From contig BSBK01002091.1 of the NCBI GenBank assembly GCA_027943335.1, positions 879,501 to 943,500 of the forward strand: 64,000 nt of DNA, read 5' to 3'. The DNA comes from Chamaecyparis obtusa (taxonomy: Eukaryota; Streptophyta; Pinopsida; Cupressales; Cupressaceae). Below are positions 45,862-55,697 of the stretch, in pieces (the stretch's first letter is position 1; the number at the start of each line of letters is the position of its first letter). The notes under the pieces were generated by a model. It did no database searches and was not told where the DNA came from. It saw only the letters and a list, made by a program, of their open reading frames with translations. The translations under genes and the position numbers were made by a program.

Positions 45862-47748
45862 CTAAGAGCCTAGATCGCCCATCTGATCTGCCGTCCTCTT
45901 CACTCCACGTGAAGAGGATGGAGATGTATCATCATGTTGTACACCATCAAGTGATTGTAAACATAAATTATGAAGAGATAAATAAGAAGTGGGTTTAAAC
46001 AAATAATTCACTTACAAACAAAATAAATATTGAATATACATATATCAAATAAATTACCGTGGAGCCCTGCTGAGTAGTTTCCTCTGTGGGAGGAGGACCT
46101 AGAGTAAAAAACATTGTTGTGGTAATGTCCTGTACAAAACAAATTGCAAATTTATTATAATAATATTCCCTAAAAACAACATGTGCATCATGATTCAAAA
46201 ATATTGGAATTTAATATATTAATAACTATGACCTCAAAGCATGATGAGGCCTGCATCTGGCTAGGTCCTACACCATGACCATGTGAATCTATACTTAGTA
46301 ATGGTTCCAAGGGTACATCAATAGGGAATGATGTGGCGAAGACCTACATAATTGTAAAAAATAGAAGTGAATTAGAATATATGCATAAATACGTGAGCAT
46401 GTATAAATAGTTAAATTAAAATTAAAATGCAATATACATACAAGCGGTATATGGGGAGTGTCCTCTGTGACCGATGGCAGAGTAACCATCGAACTGCTGC
46501 CAGGGTGGTATGAAGTGTGACCCTACAATATATATTTTGAAAACAAACATTATTAAAGTAAAGTTTCAACAGTAAATATTTCTAAGGGTCGAATAGACAT
46601 GATAAAAACACATATAGTGAAAGGTGCACCAACATCTGAAGCAGTCGAATGGACATGGTGACGGTCCATGGATATCGTGGCCTCCTCTGCCCCCTGTCCG
46701 ACAAAAACAACATATTTTGGTTGATATGGTTTGTGTGCCTGTACATATATATGTAGACAAAATATTTTATCACTATTATATAGATTACCTCTGTGCTAGA
46801 TAAATCCACTGCGTATAGAAGGTTAAGAAATGATGACAACTCAGCAGGTCGATCCTCTGTGTCATCATATCCTCCATGTGCGCCCTCTACATCATCAAAT
46901 CCATCATCTGGCCCCTCACTCTGTGGACCAGTACATATGTCCCCGTAGCAAGTGCAAACATGTACTGTGCTCTGGGGTGCCCTAGCCATCCTGAACTGCT
47001 CAGCTAAATCACCCGAAAGGGCGCTCAATGAACCAAGAGCAGAGGTGATTGCTCGATGGTGTACTGGCGCTAGAATCACAGGAGCTGGATAAGAAACAAG
47101 GGGCTCCTCATGTGGATGATTTTTGACTCTATCACTCAGCTTTTCCCCAGGCCTGTCCTGAGGCATGCCTCTACCGACCCCCTGAAATGCTCTCATGTCA
47201 AAATAATTAGGTTTTTTACCCAATTCAAACTCAGCCCACAATTTTCTCAAAAAGTACATGGGGACCTCATGATTTGCGTGTGGTGGATGGTCAAATACCA
47301 TCCACTACCACTCCCAAAAGTGCTGTGAAATCAATGGGTGCTTGCACTAGCGAATAGATATTCTTGATTTTTTGGGGTTTATTTCTTCACCTGTTTTCGG
47401 ATTCTTAAACCACTGAGCAAAATCTGCTTTGGTGATTTTAAGATCCTTCACCTCTTTATAGGTGAGTCCATCAGCATAGAATGTTCTCATGGAATCTCTC
47501 CATGAGTGATAGCTATCCAACTCATCATCGAGGGACTGGACAGAATCTACTATGCCTTGCATAGTATCTGCAAGGCGTAGTAGATGTGCGGAGGGGTGGG
47601 GATCATGTCTAACCATCTCAATGTCCCTGACAATAGAGGTGATATTACGCCTCATGTCCTCTCTAGGCTGCTCTGTGGTACGAGGAGGTGGTGGAGGTGG
47701 GGGTGGTGGTGGTGGTGGGGGCTAACCTCCTGAATGCTCGTCCATCAT
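45862..47748 (-). pseudogene. Second transposon gene, spliced, proline-rich, convergent
   Basis: On the minus strand the ATG at 47748 is followed by ~13 consecutive Pro. One frame then runs to about 46788 with only three TAG stops (47724, about 47338 and about 47299). It encodes a helical segment (IVRDIEMVRHDPHP), DFAQWFKNPKTGEEI, and an acidic region (GPDDGFDDVEGAHGG). At SSTE near 46788 a GT donor begins the first of several introns. Further exons are suggested at about 46695-46610, 46525-46440, 46345-46235, 46130-46060 and 45950-45862, ending GVKRTADQMGDLGS then TAG. I recognise no family. By position it may be an accessory transposition or DNA-binding factor, as in other two-gene transposons; that is inference. 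Confidence 0.62.
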
Positions 47749-47904
47749 GTGTAAATTGTACATATATAAAGTATTTGAACGTGTAAATGAAAAGTATTTA
47801 AACACATGAATAATCTAAACATATATATCTCTATCTTCACATGTACACATTTATAAATTATTTGAAAATGTAAATGAAAAATATTTAAACACATGCATAA
47901 TATA

Positions 47905-48180
47905 TTAGGTCTTAAGGGTGATAGTAGGTCCTATTACATCTTACGAGTACATACTAGCTCCTATTAGGTCTAAAGGGTACATAATAGGTCCTATTAGGTA
48001 TTAAGGTTACATACTAGGTCTTAAGGGTCATATTAGGTCTTAAGGGTACATACTAAGTCTTAAGGGTCATATTAGGTTTTAAGGGTACATACTAGGGTTT
48101 AAGGTTCATATTAGGTCTTATTAGCTCCTATTAGATACTATTAAGGGGTTATATTATGTATATATTAGGTCCTATAAAGA
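47905..48180. repeat. GGTCTTAAGGGT minisatellite
   Basis: Variants of TAGGTCTTAAGGGTCATAT and TAAGGGTACATACTAGGTC alternate about a dozen times, upstream of the minus-strand gene. Confidence 0.82.
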
Positions 48181-48354
48181 GAGTTTACTTTGTAAATGTT
48201 TATTTCTTTTCAATAAGGTTATATTTTATATTGATTTAGTTGGTTTGTTAATATAATATTCTAAACTTGCTATGATGTTTTTGTTTAAAGATATATAATG
48301 TATTCCTTTATTGGTCAATTTGAAAATAATTACTTTTTAGTACATTGAACATGA

Positions 48355-48477
48355 TGAGAGAGGAGACAGAGAGAAGAAAGTTCAAGAGAGAGAGATGAGA
48401 TAGCGGAGAGAGGAGAGACCTGAGAGAGGATGTGAGGAGAGAGGAGAGAGAGAGATCGGAGAGAGGAGCGAGCAAGT

Positions 48478-48560
<83 letters not shown>

Positions 48561-48722
48561 CAGAGACAGAGACAGAGACAGAGACAGAGACAGAGACAGA
48601 GACAGAGAGAGAGTTCAAGGGAGAGAGATGAGAGAAAGAGAGAGGAGAGAGAGAAGAGAGTTAAACAGAGAGAGATAAGAGAAAGAGAGAGGAGAGAGAA
48701 CATGATCAGAGAGGAGAGAACA
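48355..48722. repeat. Purine-rich tract with (GA)n and (CAGAGA)n microsatellites
   Basis: A GA run of about 37 repeats (48481-48554) is followed by CAGAGA hexamers (48559-48610) inside a ~370-bp purine strand. The minus-strand Ser/Leu frames here are artefacts of the repeat. Such a tract near a promoter can form triplex DNA or bind GAGA factors. Confidence 0.92.
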
Positions 48723-48724
48723 TT

Positions 48725-49455
48725 AGGTTTTCATTTACAATTGTCTACATTTTAGGTTTTCATAAATACAATTTTATACATTCTAAGTTTTCATTTTTAG
48801 TTTTTAACAAATACATGATTTCTAAACAAATTGAAAAGTAAATTGAAACATAAATAAATGAAAAACTATAAACATACATTCATTTTTAAAATAAATTCGT
48901 ATAATGCTATTTAAAAACAAAAATTAACTTTTTATATGTTTTAGGTTTTCGTTTACAATTTTAAATATGTTTTTGGTTTTCTACGTTTTAGGTTTTCGTT
49001 TTTAGTTTTCTACGTTTTAGGTTTTCATTTTCAGTTTCGTTTTAGGTTTTGTTTTCAATTTCATTTTAGGTTTTCATTTTCGGTTTCATTTTAAGTTTTT
49101 GTTTTTTGTTTTCATTTTCGGTTTCATTTTAAGTTTTCATTTTTAGTTTTCTACGTTTTAGGTTTTTGTTTTCAATTTCATTTTAGGTTTTCATTTTCAG
49201 TTTCATTTTAAGTTTTTGTTTTCAGTTTCATTTTTAGTTTTTGTTTTCAGTTTTCTACGTTTTAGATTTTCTTTTTTAGTTTCATTTTAGGTTTTCATTT
49301 CCATTTTTCATTTTCGGTTTTCCACGTTTTAAGTTTTCATTTTCGGTTTTCCACGTTTTAGGTTTTCATTTTCAATTTTCTCCATTTTAAGTTTTTGTTT
49401 TCAGTTTTCTACTGTTCAGGTTTTTGTTTTCTACTTTCTTACGTTTTAGGTTAAA
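48725..49455. repeat. TTTTAGGTTTTCATTTTCAG minisatellite
   Basis: Around 25 degenerate units of TTTTAGGTTTTC/G ATTTTCAGTTTC, with interspersed TTTTCTACG. The TTTTAGG part recalls the plant telomere repeat but is not TTTAGGG. Confidence 0.82.
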
Positions 49456-49784
49456 TTATTTTCAATTGCACATTATTTCTAAACAAATTGAATAACAAAT
49501 AAAAACATACATTTCATAATCTAAGAAAATACATTCATTTTTAAAATGCATTCTTAAATAGCTATTTAAAACTAAAATTTAACATTTTACTACTGAAAAT
49601 GAACATGAAAAATAAAATAAAACAAGTAAAAATGATAAATACATACCTGGAACTTGAAAAAATGTGTTTGTGGGGTCGGCAGGCATCTAACAATTGGGCA
49701 GGTGATGTTGAAAAATCGTAAATCCCGTTCTCCTGTCGCTAGAAAATGACAGGAAACGCAGTAAAAAATAAAAATACTTTTCAA

Positions 49785-49925
49785 AAACGGGCACCCATTT
49801 TTTGTCAAATCAGGTGCCCGTTTTGGCTTGGTTGACTGAACCGAAACGGGCACCCATTTTATTAAAGATCGGAGTACCGAACCAAAACGGGCAACCGATT
49901 TGACAAAAAATGGGTGCCCGTTTCT
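49785..49925. repeat. Right subterminal GGGTGCC repeats
   Basis: Five copies: GGGCACCC at 49789 and 49848, GGTGCCC at 49813, GGGCAACC at 49889 and GGGTGCCC at 49912. They mirror the left cluster. Confidence 0.78.
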
Positions 49926-49960
49926 AGCAGTGCATTTTTCCAAGTCGTGGACTTCCGCGG

Positions 49961-49976
49961 AATTGGCACCCAACTT
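49961..49976 (-). repeat. Right terminal inverted repeat
   Basis: Exact complement of 40482-40497. Confidence 0.75.
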
Positions 49977-50120
49977 TTTGCACGTAACCACATCATTAGT
50001 GACAGTCTGCACACTTTTTGGGTTATGCGTCCTGTTAACCTCTTTGTTAACAGTGACTACTATCTTGATCACCATAGCCCTAACTCTAACAAGCACTCCG
50101 TTTTACTAAATTTCTTAAAC

Positions 50121-52040
50121 ATGGGCGGTGACTTGAAGCGCGAAGAGCCGGATAATTGTAATAAGCTCAAGGATGCTGATATGGCTATGGTTTGGCAGAA
50201 GCTGAGGAAAGGTGGAGTGACCCCTTATCTGGAAAAATTACATGGTTTTGACAAGGATATCACTCAAAAATTTGCTGATGGCTGGAAAAATGACACAGTC
50301 ACTATAGAAGGGAGAACTGTGGAGATTACTATGGAGCTTATCGCTCAAGAGATGGGAATACCCAATGTTGGTTAGAAGTTTTATAGGAATCACAAGATTT
50401 TGGATATGGCGGCCAAAAAATTCCTGAAGTCTGTGAAGGAGAAGGTTGATTTTGCAGAGGGTAAGATCAATGGTTACATTGATCCTGTCAAAATCAAGGA
50501 AATATGGCACTATGTTCTACAGGCTATGATGGAGTATTTTACCCTCGATGGTCGCTTCACTCATGCTCACTCCCACCACTTTATGTTCCTTAACCATTTC
50601 AGGTACAAGGATACCATTAACATACCCTATTATCTTCACACTTCTATGGTTAAAAGTATTAATGAACATAAGGGTTCTCCTAAGAAGGCTATTAAGCATG
50701 AAGGCCCGATTCTTTTGATTTATGAGCATATTAAGAGAACTAACCCTGACCCTAGCTCCACTCCTTCCTCTGGAAAGAGTAAATGGAGCCCAAAGATTCC
50801 TAAGTCTGGGTCTGTTAAGAGGAAGTCAAAGGATAATATGGGCAGTAGCTCAAAGAAAATTCACTCAGAAGAGACTGAAGCTGAGGACTACTCTGAGGGT
50901 TCTGAGATGGAGGATTCTGATGAGGATGCTTCTGGAAAGATCTAGGAGATGCAAAGCCTTGGTAAGGAGAGGGAGGATAGTGATGATTCTGATGCTATGT
51001 CTGCCCCTGAAGAGAATAAGGAGGAGATTAACAGTAAGGATTCAGAGGAGGATAACAAGGATATGACTAAGGGGAAGGATCAATTGGAAGATGAGGTTCA
51101 CCTGTAGGGTAATGATGATTCCCAGACATGGGGGGTTGAGACTGAGCCTATGTGTACTGAGGAAAAGGACACTACTGAAGCAGAGGACCCTAAGAAAAAT
51201 ATTCAGGAAAGTATCACAGAGGAGAAAGGTGAAGCTATGGAAGAAGCCAATTCGGAAGGAACTATGGTGCATAATTCCCATAGCCTTGAAGACTTGGTCG
51301 ACACTACTATCTAGTATGCAGAGAAGCATAAGAATGATAGGGATTTTAATAAAGAGGAGGTTCCCACTCTGGATGATTATGTTGCAGGTATGAGGCACGA
51401 TGTGCTTGTCTCTCAAGACTCTGAGGACAACATCTAGGAGGATAGCAGTGATTCCAATGAATGGAAAGCTAGAGAGTCCTCCATCAAGCTTATTTTTGAA
51501 GATTTTAATGACAGGGAAGAAGTCACTACTAGTGTGCTACAGACTACCAAAGCTAAGGCCCTTTACTCCTTTAGATTTAGCAAATGGTGCTTTCATGAAA
51601 TTAAAAGGCTCCATTTAAAAAGCAGGAAGCTTGAAGCTAACAATGCTATTCTCCATGAGAAAGTTGAGACTCTCCTCAAAGAGAGATCTTCTAACCCCCT
51701 AGCTATTGATATAAAGGAAAGACTAGATAAAGTTGATAATACTCTTATCAATATCCTCCAGCACAGTATGGACAGTATGAAGTTTTCTAGCACCAACCTC
51801 AAGGCTCTAGTCAACCTGTTGGATAATGCTTCAGAGGATGATATTGAGATTAGGAATGCTTCTCTGGTGGATAGTGGTGGCCCTAGCTCTCATACCTGTG
51901 GGAGCAATAAGAAAAAATCCCCTCTAATGAAGAAGAACCTAGACGAGCTAAAAAGTGTTATTGGGTGGATGGACAACATTTAGGCCAAGATGGAGAAGAC
52001 GTTGGATGAGAAATTTGGGGCTCTATACGTGGATGCTTAG
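50121..52040 (+). pseudogene. LINE third ORF, novel (globular, acidic, coiled-coil)
   Basis: One frame runs from the ATG at 50121 (MGGDLKREEP) to TAG at 52038-52040, about 640 codons with no frameshift. Its internal stops are all TAG (for example 50373 and 50943), at positions readable as Gln or Trp. The N-terminal ~190 residues look globular, with VEITMELIAQEMGIPNVG near 50322 and NIPYYLHTSMVKSINEHKG near 50620. A basic Ser/Lys linker and a long acidic region follow. The C-terminal part (51540-51990) is helical and coiled-coil-prone. It lies between ORF2 and the LINE 3' end. I know no such ORF in standard plant L1 elements. Its plan matches the novel ORF at 2377-5671. Confidence 0.75.
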
Positions 52041-52248
52041 TTTGGTTGTCTTGTTGGTTTTTTGTGTTTCCTGCTGTCTTTTGGTCTGGGTTTCTATCCC
52101 TTTTAACTCTATCTTTGTAGTCCCTTATATGTGTAGTTCGATGTTGTATGCCTCTTTTTTGGTGTTGTGTTTTCTTCTTCCTATCTTTTGATCCTCAAGC
52201 TGTAAAGGGTTTTGGGTCCCTTCAAAACCTATTTTTTCCAATAATCAG
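52041..52248 (+). other. LINE 3' UTR and 3' end
   Basis: TTTTGATCCTCAAGCTG, AAAGGGTTTTGGGTCCC and TTTTTTCCAATAA are typical of plant L1 3' ends, probably the region recognised by the reverse transcriptase. The tail is short and lacks a long A run. Confidence 0.85.
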
Positions 52249-52269
52249 AACAAGATTATACTCTTGTGA

Positions 52270-53784
52270 AGGTCATTAAAGAATTCAGATGTTACTTAGT
52301 TGGAGCAATAGTTGTTGTATATGTACCTAGTCTAGCAGTCAAAGACATCTTCACACAATTGAAAACCTCAAGAAGAAGGTGTAGATGGATCAACAAAATC
52401 CAAGACTTTTATATTGACATTCATATTACTAAATTGGTAAGAGGAAAATGGTTAGCAACACTAATGGCTCAAAGTAATCTTGATGCTAACTAGATTAACC
52501 AAGCCGAAGAAGAGCACAAAGCATACCTTTATGACATGGATGGATATGAAGTGTACATAGATGTGATTTTCTATTTTCCAAAAATGAAGTTCCTGAAGGT
52601 ATGAATGAAAATAAGAAAAGGACACTTAAGCTACATGCTATTAAATACACTATTATATGTGGTAAAATTTGGTGGAGAATTGTTAATAGTATTTTGTTGA
52701 AATATGTATATCATGAAAGCTTCAGAGTGGGATATGTGGAGGTCACTACATGGCTAAGAGAAATACTCATAAAATCTTGAGAGGTGGGTTTTGGTGCCTA
52801 ATATTTTTAAAGATGCACATAAACTACTAAGGAAGTGTGATGCTTGTCAGGGGTTCTCTGGAAAACTCAATTTCTTAGGAAATCTACCAGTAAAACTAGT
52901 TGATGTGCAAGATCATTTTAAATAGTGGGGCATTGATTTTAATGGAGAAATTGGAAATAGGTCTAGTGGTGGATATTCATGGATTTTTGGTTGTCACATA
53001 TTATTTTACAAAGTGGGTAGAGGCTATCCCAACCAAGAGAGAAACTAAAAAAGTGGTGATTGACATTTTGATGAATAACATTGTGACCACATTTGTATTC
53101 CCAAAGAGGATTATATCTGACAATGTAATGTGATTTAGGTCAGAGGAATATAAATAATTTTGCAACAAGTTTTGGTTTCAAACATCTTACTCATCACCTT
53201 ATCATCCAAAAGGTTATGGATAGTAAGAATCAAGTAACAAAAGCCTAATGAAAATCATCAAAAGAGTCCTAGAGAAAAACAAAAGGGCATGGGACTTGAA
53301 GCTAAGAGTGGCAGTTTTGCTAGATAGAGTAATAGTGAAAAAGGCAATAGGATGTGTCCCTTTTGACTCAGTATATGGGATACAGGACAAATTTCCCTAA
53401 AATAGCTTAACAAACACGTATAAATTTCTCTAAATTTATGATGATGATCTTGAAGATGATATGTAGTTGAGGATGGATGATATAATGAAATTGGATGAAA
53501 CCAAAAGAGAAGCTCATGCAAGAAATTCCAAATTATAGTTACAGGTCAAGAATCTATATGATAATAAGACAATTGCAAGAAATTTTGAAATTGATGACCG
53601 TGTTCTAATGTGGAATGCCGGATTGGAGGATAAGGGGAAACATGGAAAAATTGCCCCAATTTGGTTAGGTCCATATTTGATTCATACTAAATGGGGATAA
53701 GACTCCTATTTTATCATAGAATTGACTAGTGATGTTCTAGAACTACCAGTTCATGGACAGTTCTTGAAACCCTACTTCTCCTAA
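52270..53784 (+). pseudogene. Outer gypsy RNase H C-terminus and integrase
   Basis: RNase H resumes after the LINE duplication (a KVIKEFRCYLVGA-like stretch) and continues to about 52500. The integrase zinc region is unrecognisable apart from fragments near 52600-52860. The core (52930-53230) retains VVTYYFTKWVEAIPTKRET, with Tyr at the position of a catalytic Asp, and RIISDN near 53114. The C-terminal region reads VLMWNAG near 53605 and ELPVHGQFLKPYFS before TAA near 53784. Frames change several times. Confidence 0.82.
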
Positions 53785-55690
53785 ATTATTTATTTTCCAT
53801 GACCAATAGTCAGGGTTTGTACATATTATATTTCTCATTTCATTTTCCTTCTATTTTGGTCTGCTTTTTGTGTTGCTTTGTGAGTGGTCTACTTCTTCAG
53901 TAGATTTTTCTATTCTCCCTTCTTTCTAGTCATAAAGAACATCCCCAAATAGAGCCACTTGTAGTGTTTTAGGTTTCCCTACTCAAAATTGGTGAGTCAT
54001 CATTATAAAATCTGGTTTTTCTCCCATTATTCATGTTCTTTATTGATGGTTTAGTGTTTATGGTTCAAGGTTTTATCCTATGCACTATCTTTTAAAACCC
54101 TAGGTCTGTTATGTTTTTTTGTTACTTTTTTAACCACTTAGGTGCCTTAGGGATGATTCTATTCATCATTTAAGGGGACCACTTTATTTCTTACCTATCA
54201 TTTATTTTTTTAAGTGGCAACCTCTTTTCATTTTACCTAAGTCTTTAAGTCCCTAAGCTTTATCTTACTAGTGGCATGGGTCATTTTAATTGTAAGTTGA
54301 AGAGTTAGTGGTCATGTCTTTTGTTTTAAGGTGGGTTCCTTTAAATTTTATAGCATCAGGCTACATGGCATGTTTTGATTAGCGCACGATCCCATGATGA
54401 TGTCATTATGTAAACTCTATTGACCATGGGATAGAAAAGAGCTACCATCTGTCAAGTAGAGGTTATCTGACGATGTTATTTTCTACCTTATATTATATTT
54501 TGGGATCATTAGGGTTAACTATCGATATACTAATGTGCTCATCTTTTAGCACATGTAAAAAATGGACGATGATCTCTTAAGTGGAATAAAAAGGTGTGCA
54601 AGTCTTAACAGAAGGATGAGAATGGATATGTTTGATTAGTGGGTAATGATCTGACAAGATCGATGGTCCTCATGATCCTGTGATGAAAGTTGCAAAAATT
54701 TTAATGATCACAAGATTGAGGGATATAGCCATATGTCCCTAGTTATCTGGTGATTTTGAAATGAGGTAGGACTAGACTAATGATAGTTGTCATTAAGGGA
54801 TTGGTCAAGGAAGATAATTAAAGAATTTAATATTGTTACCAATTTGCATTAGCATTATCTGGTAGGAAATTAATAGTTCTATCTTTTTTCACATGGTGAA
54901 ATATGGTGGTGATCTTTTAATATGATTAGAAAGGTGATTGAAGTTTAATTCATAGAAGTGGGTTCATGGTTTGATCCACATTTAAAAGGAGGTCAAGATC
55001 AACGGTTGTTGTGATTCCATGATTAAACTTGATAGATGTTTAACCATAGTAGGATCAAGAGATCTTTCCATGTGTCCCTAGTCATTGAAGGCTAAAGAAA
55101 GGTAGGATTGGGTGATGACAATCTTTGTGTTGTGATGTGGTAATTTTTTATTAGTTGAAACCTAGGTCCAATTTTTAGCATGCCAATCAATATCATATTG
55201 ACTCATTAGAATTGTTAGATGCAGATAGCTTGGTGAAGATCGACGATTCAAATTTCAAGTTTGATTCAAGTTATTTTCAAGCCATTCCTTTGCACATATG
55301 AATTAATGATGGACTAGATAGTGAAGTAGCTATTGTAGATGTTAATAAAAGTCAAATTCACTACTACATTTTTCATTCATTGTACATTTCGTCAAGAGAT
55401 AGAAGTGATTCTGGAGCTAAGAAGAGATTGAACGATCTATTGTTGTGTATAATTTGGGGTTTCCTTAAGCAAAAAATCCATAAGTAGGGTTTTCATTTTT
55501 CTAAGCTATATTGTGTTATTTTCCTAGTGAAATTCTCTCGATTTGTGGGGAAAGGATTATTTTAAGTGTTGAATTCAGGTTAGGATTTGAATTATTTAAA
55601 TTGTGTGAAGCTTCTTATTGTAATTTTGAATTGTTAGTAAACCTTTGTTTTTCCTTTTATACAAATTATGAATTAGAAAAACCCTAGCTA
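53785..55690. other. Non-coding interval with diverged ~350-bp repeats, outer gypsy
   Basis: No ORF of note. Segments at about 54630-54800 and 54970-55140 resemble each other (AGATCRAYGGT, then CATGTGTCCCTAGT, then GGTAGGA). A weaker third copy starts near 55236. The interval separates integrase from the extra ORF and may have held its promoter. Confidence 0.6.
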
Positions 55691-55697
55691 CCCAGGA

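Larger units (their letters stand above)
40482..49976 (+). mobile_element. Two-gene DNA transposon of uncertain superfamily
   Basis: A perfect 16-bp inverted repeat, AAGTTGGGTGCCAATT, lies at 40482-40497 and complementary at 49961-49976. Inside both ends, repeats with the core GGGTGCC (or its complement) cluster at 41365-41457 and 49789-49919. A large transposase-like gene lies on the plus strand and a spliced second gene on the minus strand, convergent. LINE sequence flanks both ends. I could not find a clear target duplication, so the exact ends may be off by a few bases. Confidence 0.78.
33265..52248 (+). mobile_element. L1-type LINE, full length, interrupted by a DNA transposon
   Basis: A 21-bp target duplication ending in CTTGTG flanks it: 33244-33264 and 52249-52269 differ at two positions. 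It breaks the RNase H codons of the outer gypsy element. Without the DNA transposon at 40482-49976 the LINE is about 9.5 kb: six 5' monomers, ORF1, ORF2, a third ORF and a 3' end of the plant L1 type (AAAGGGTTTTGGGTCCC, then TTTTTTCCAATAA). There is no long poly(A). The third ORF and the monomer array are unusual. Confidence 0.88.

Noticed and set aside
48308..48703. Minus-strand Leu/Ser-rich protein frames
   Set aside because: They are translations of the GA and CAGAGA microsatellite.
40482..49976. CACTA (En/Spm) element
   Set aside because: Subterminal repeats and two genes are reminiscent, but the ends are not CACTA, no 3-bp duplication is seen and the protein motifs differ.
40466..50140. 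Similarity of AACATGGGTGGCTGCAAGAAG left of the transposon to AACATGGGCGGTGACTTGAAG at the ORF3 start, as a target duplication
   Set aside because: Too long and imperfect for a transposon duplication and not adjacent to the right terminal repeat; chance or an old LINE repeat is as likely.
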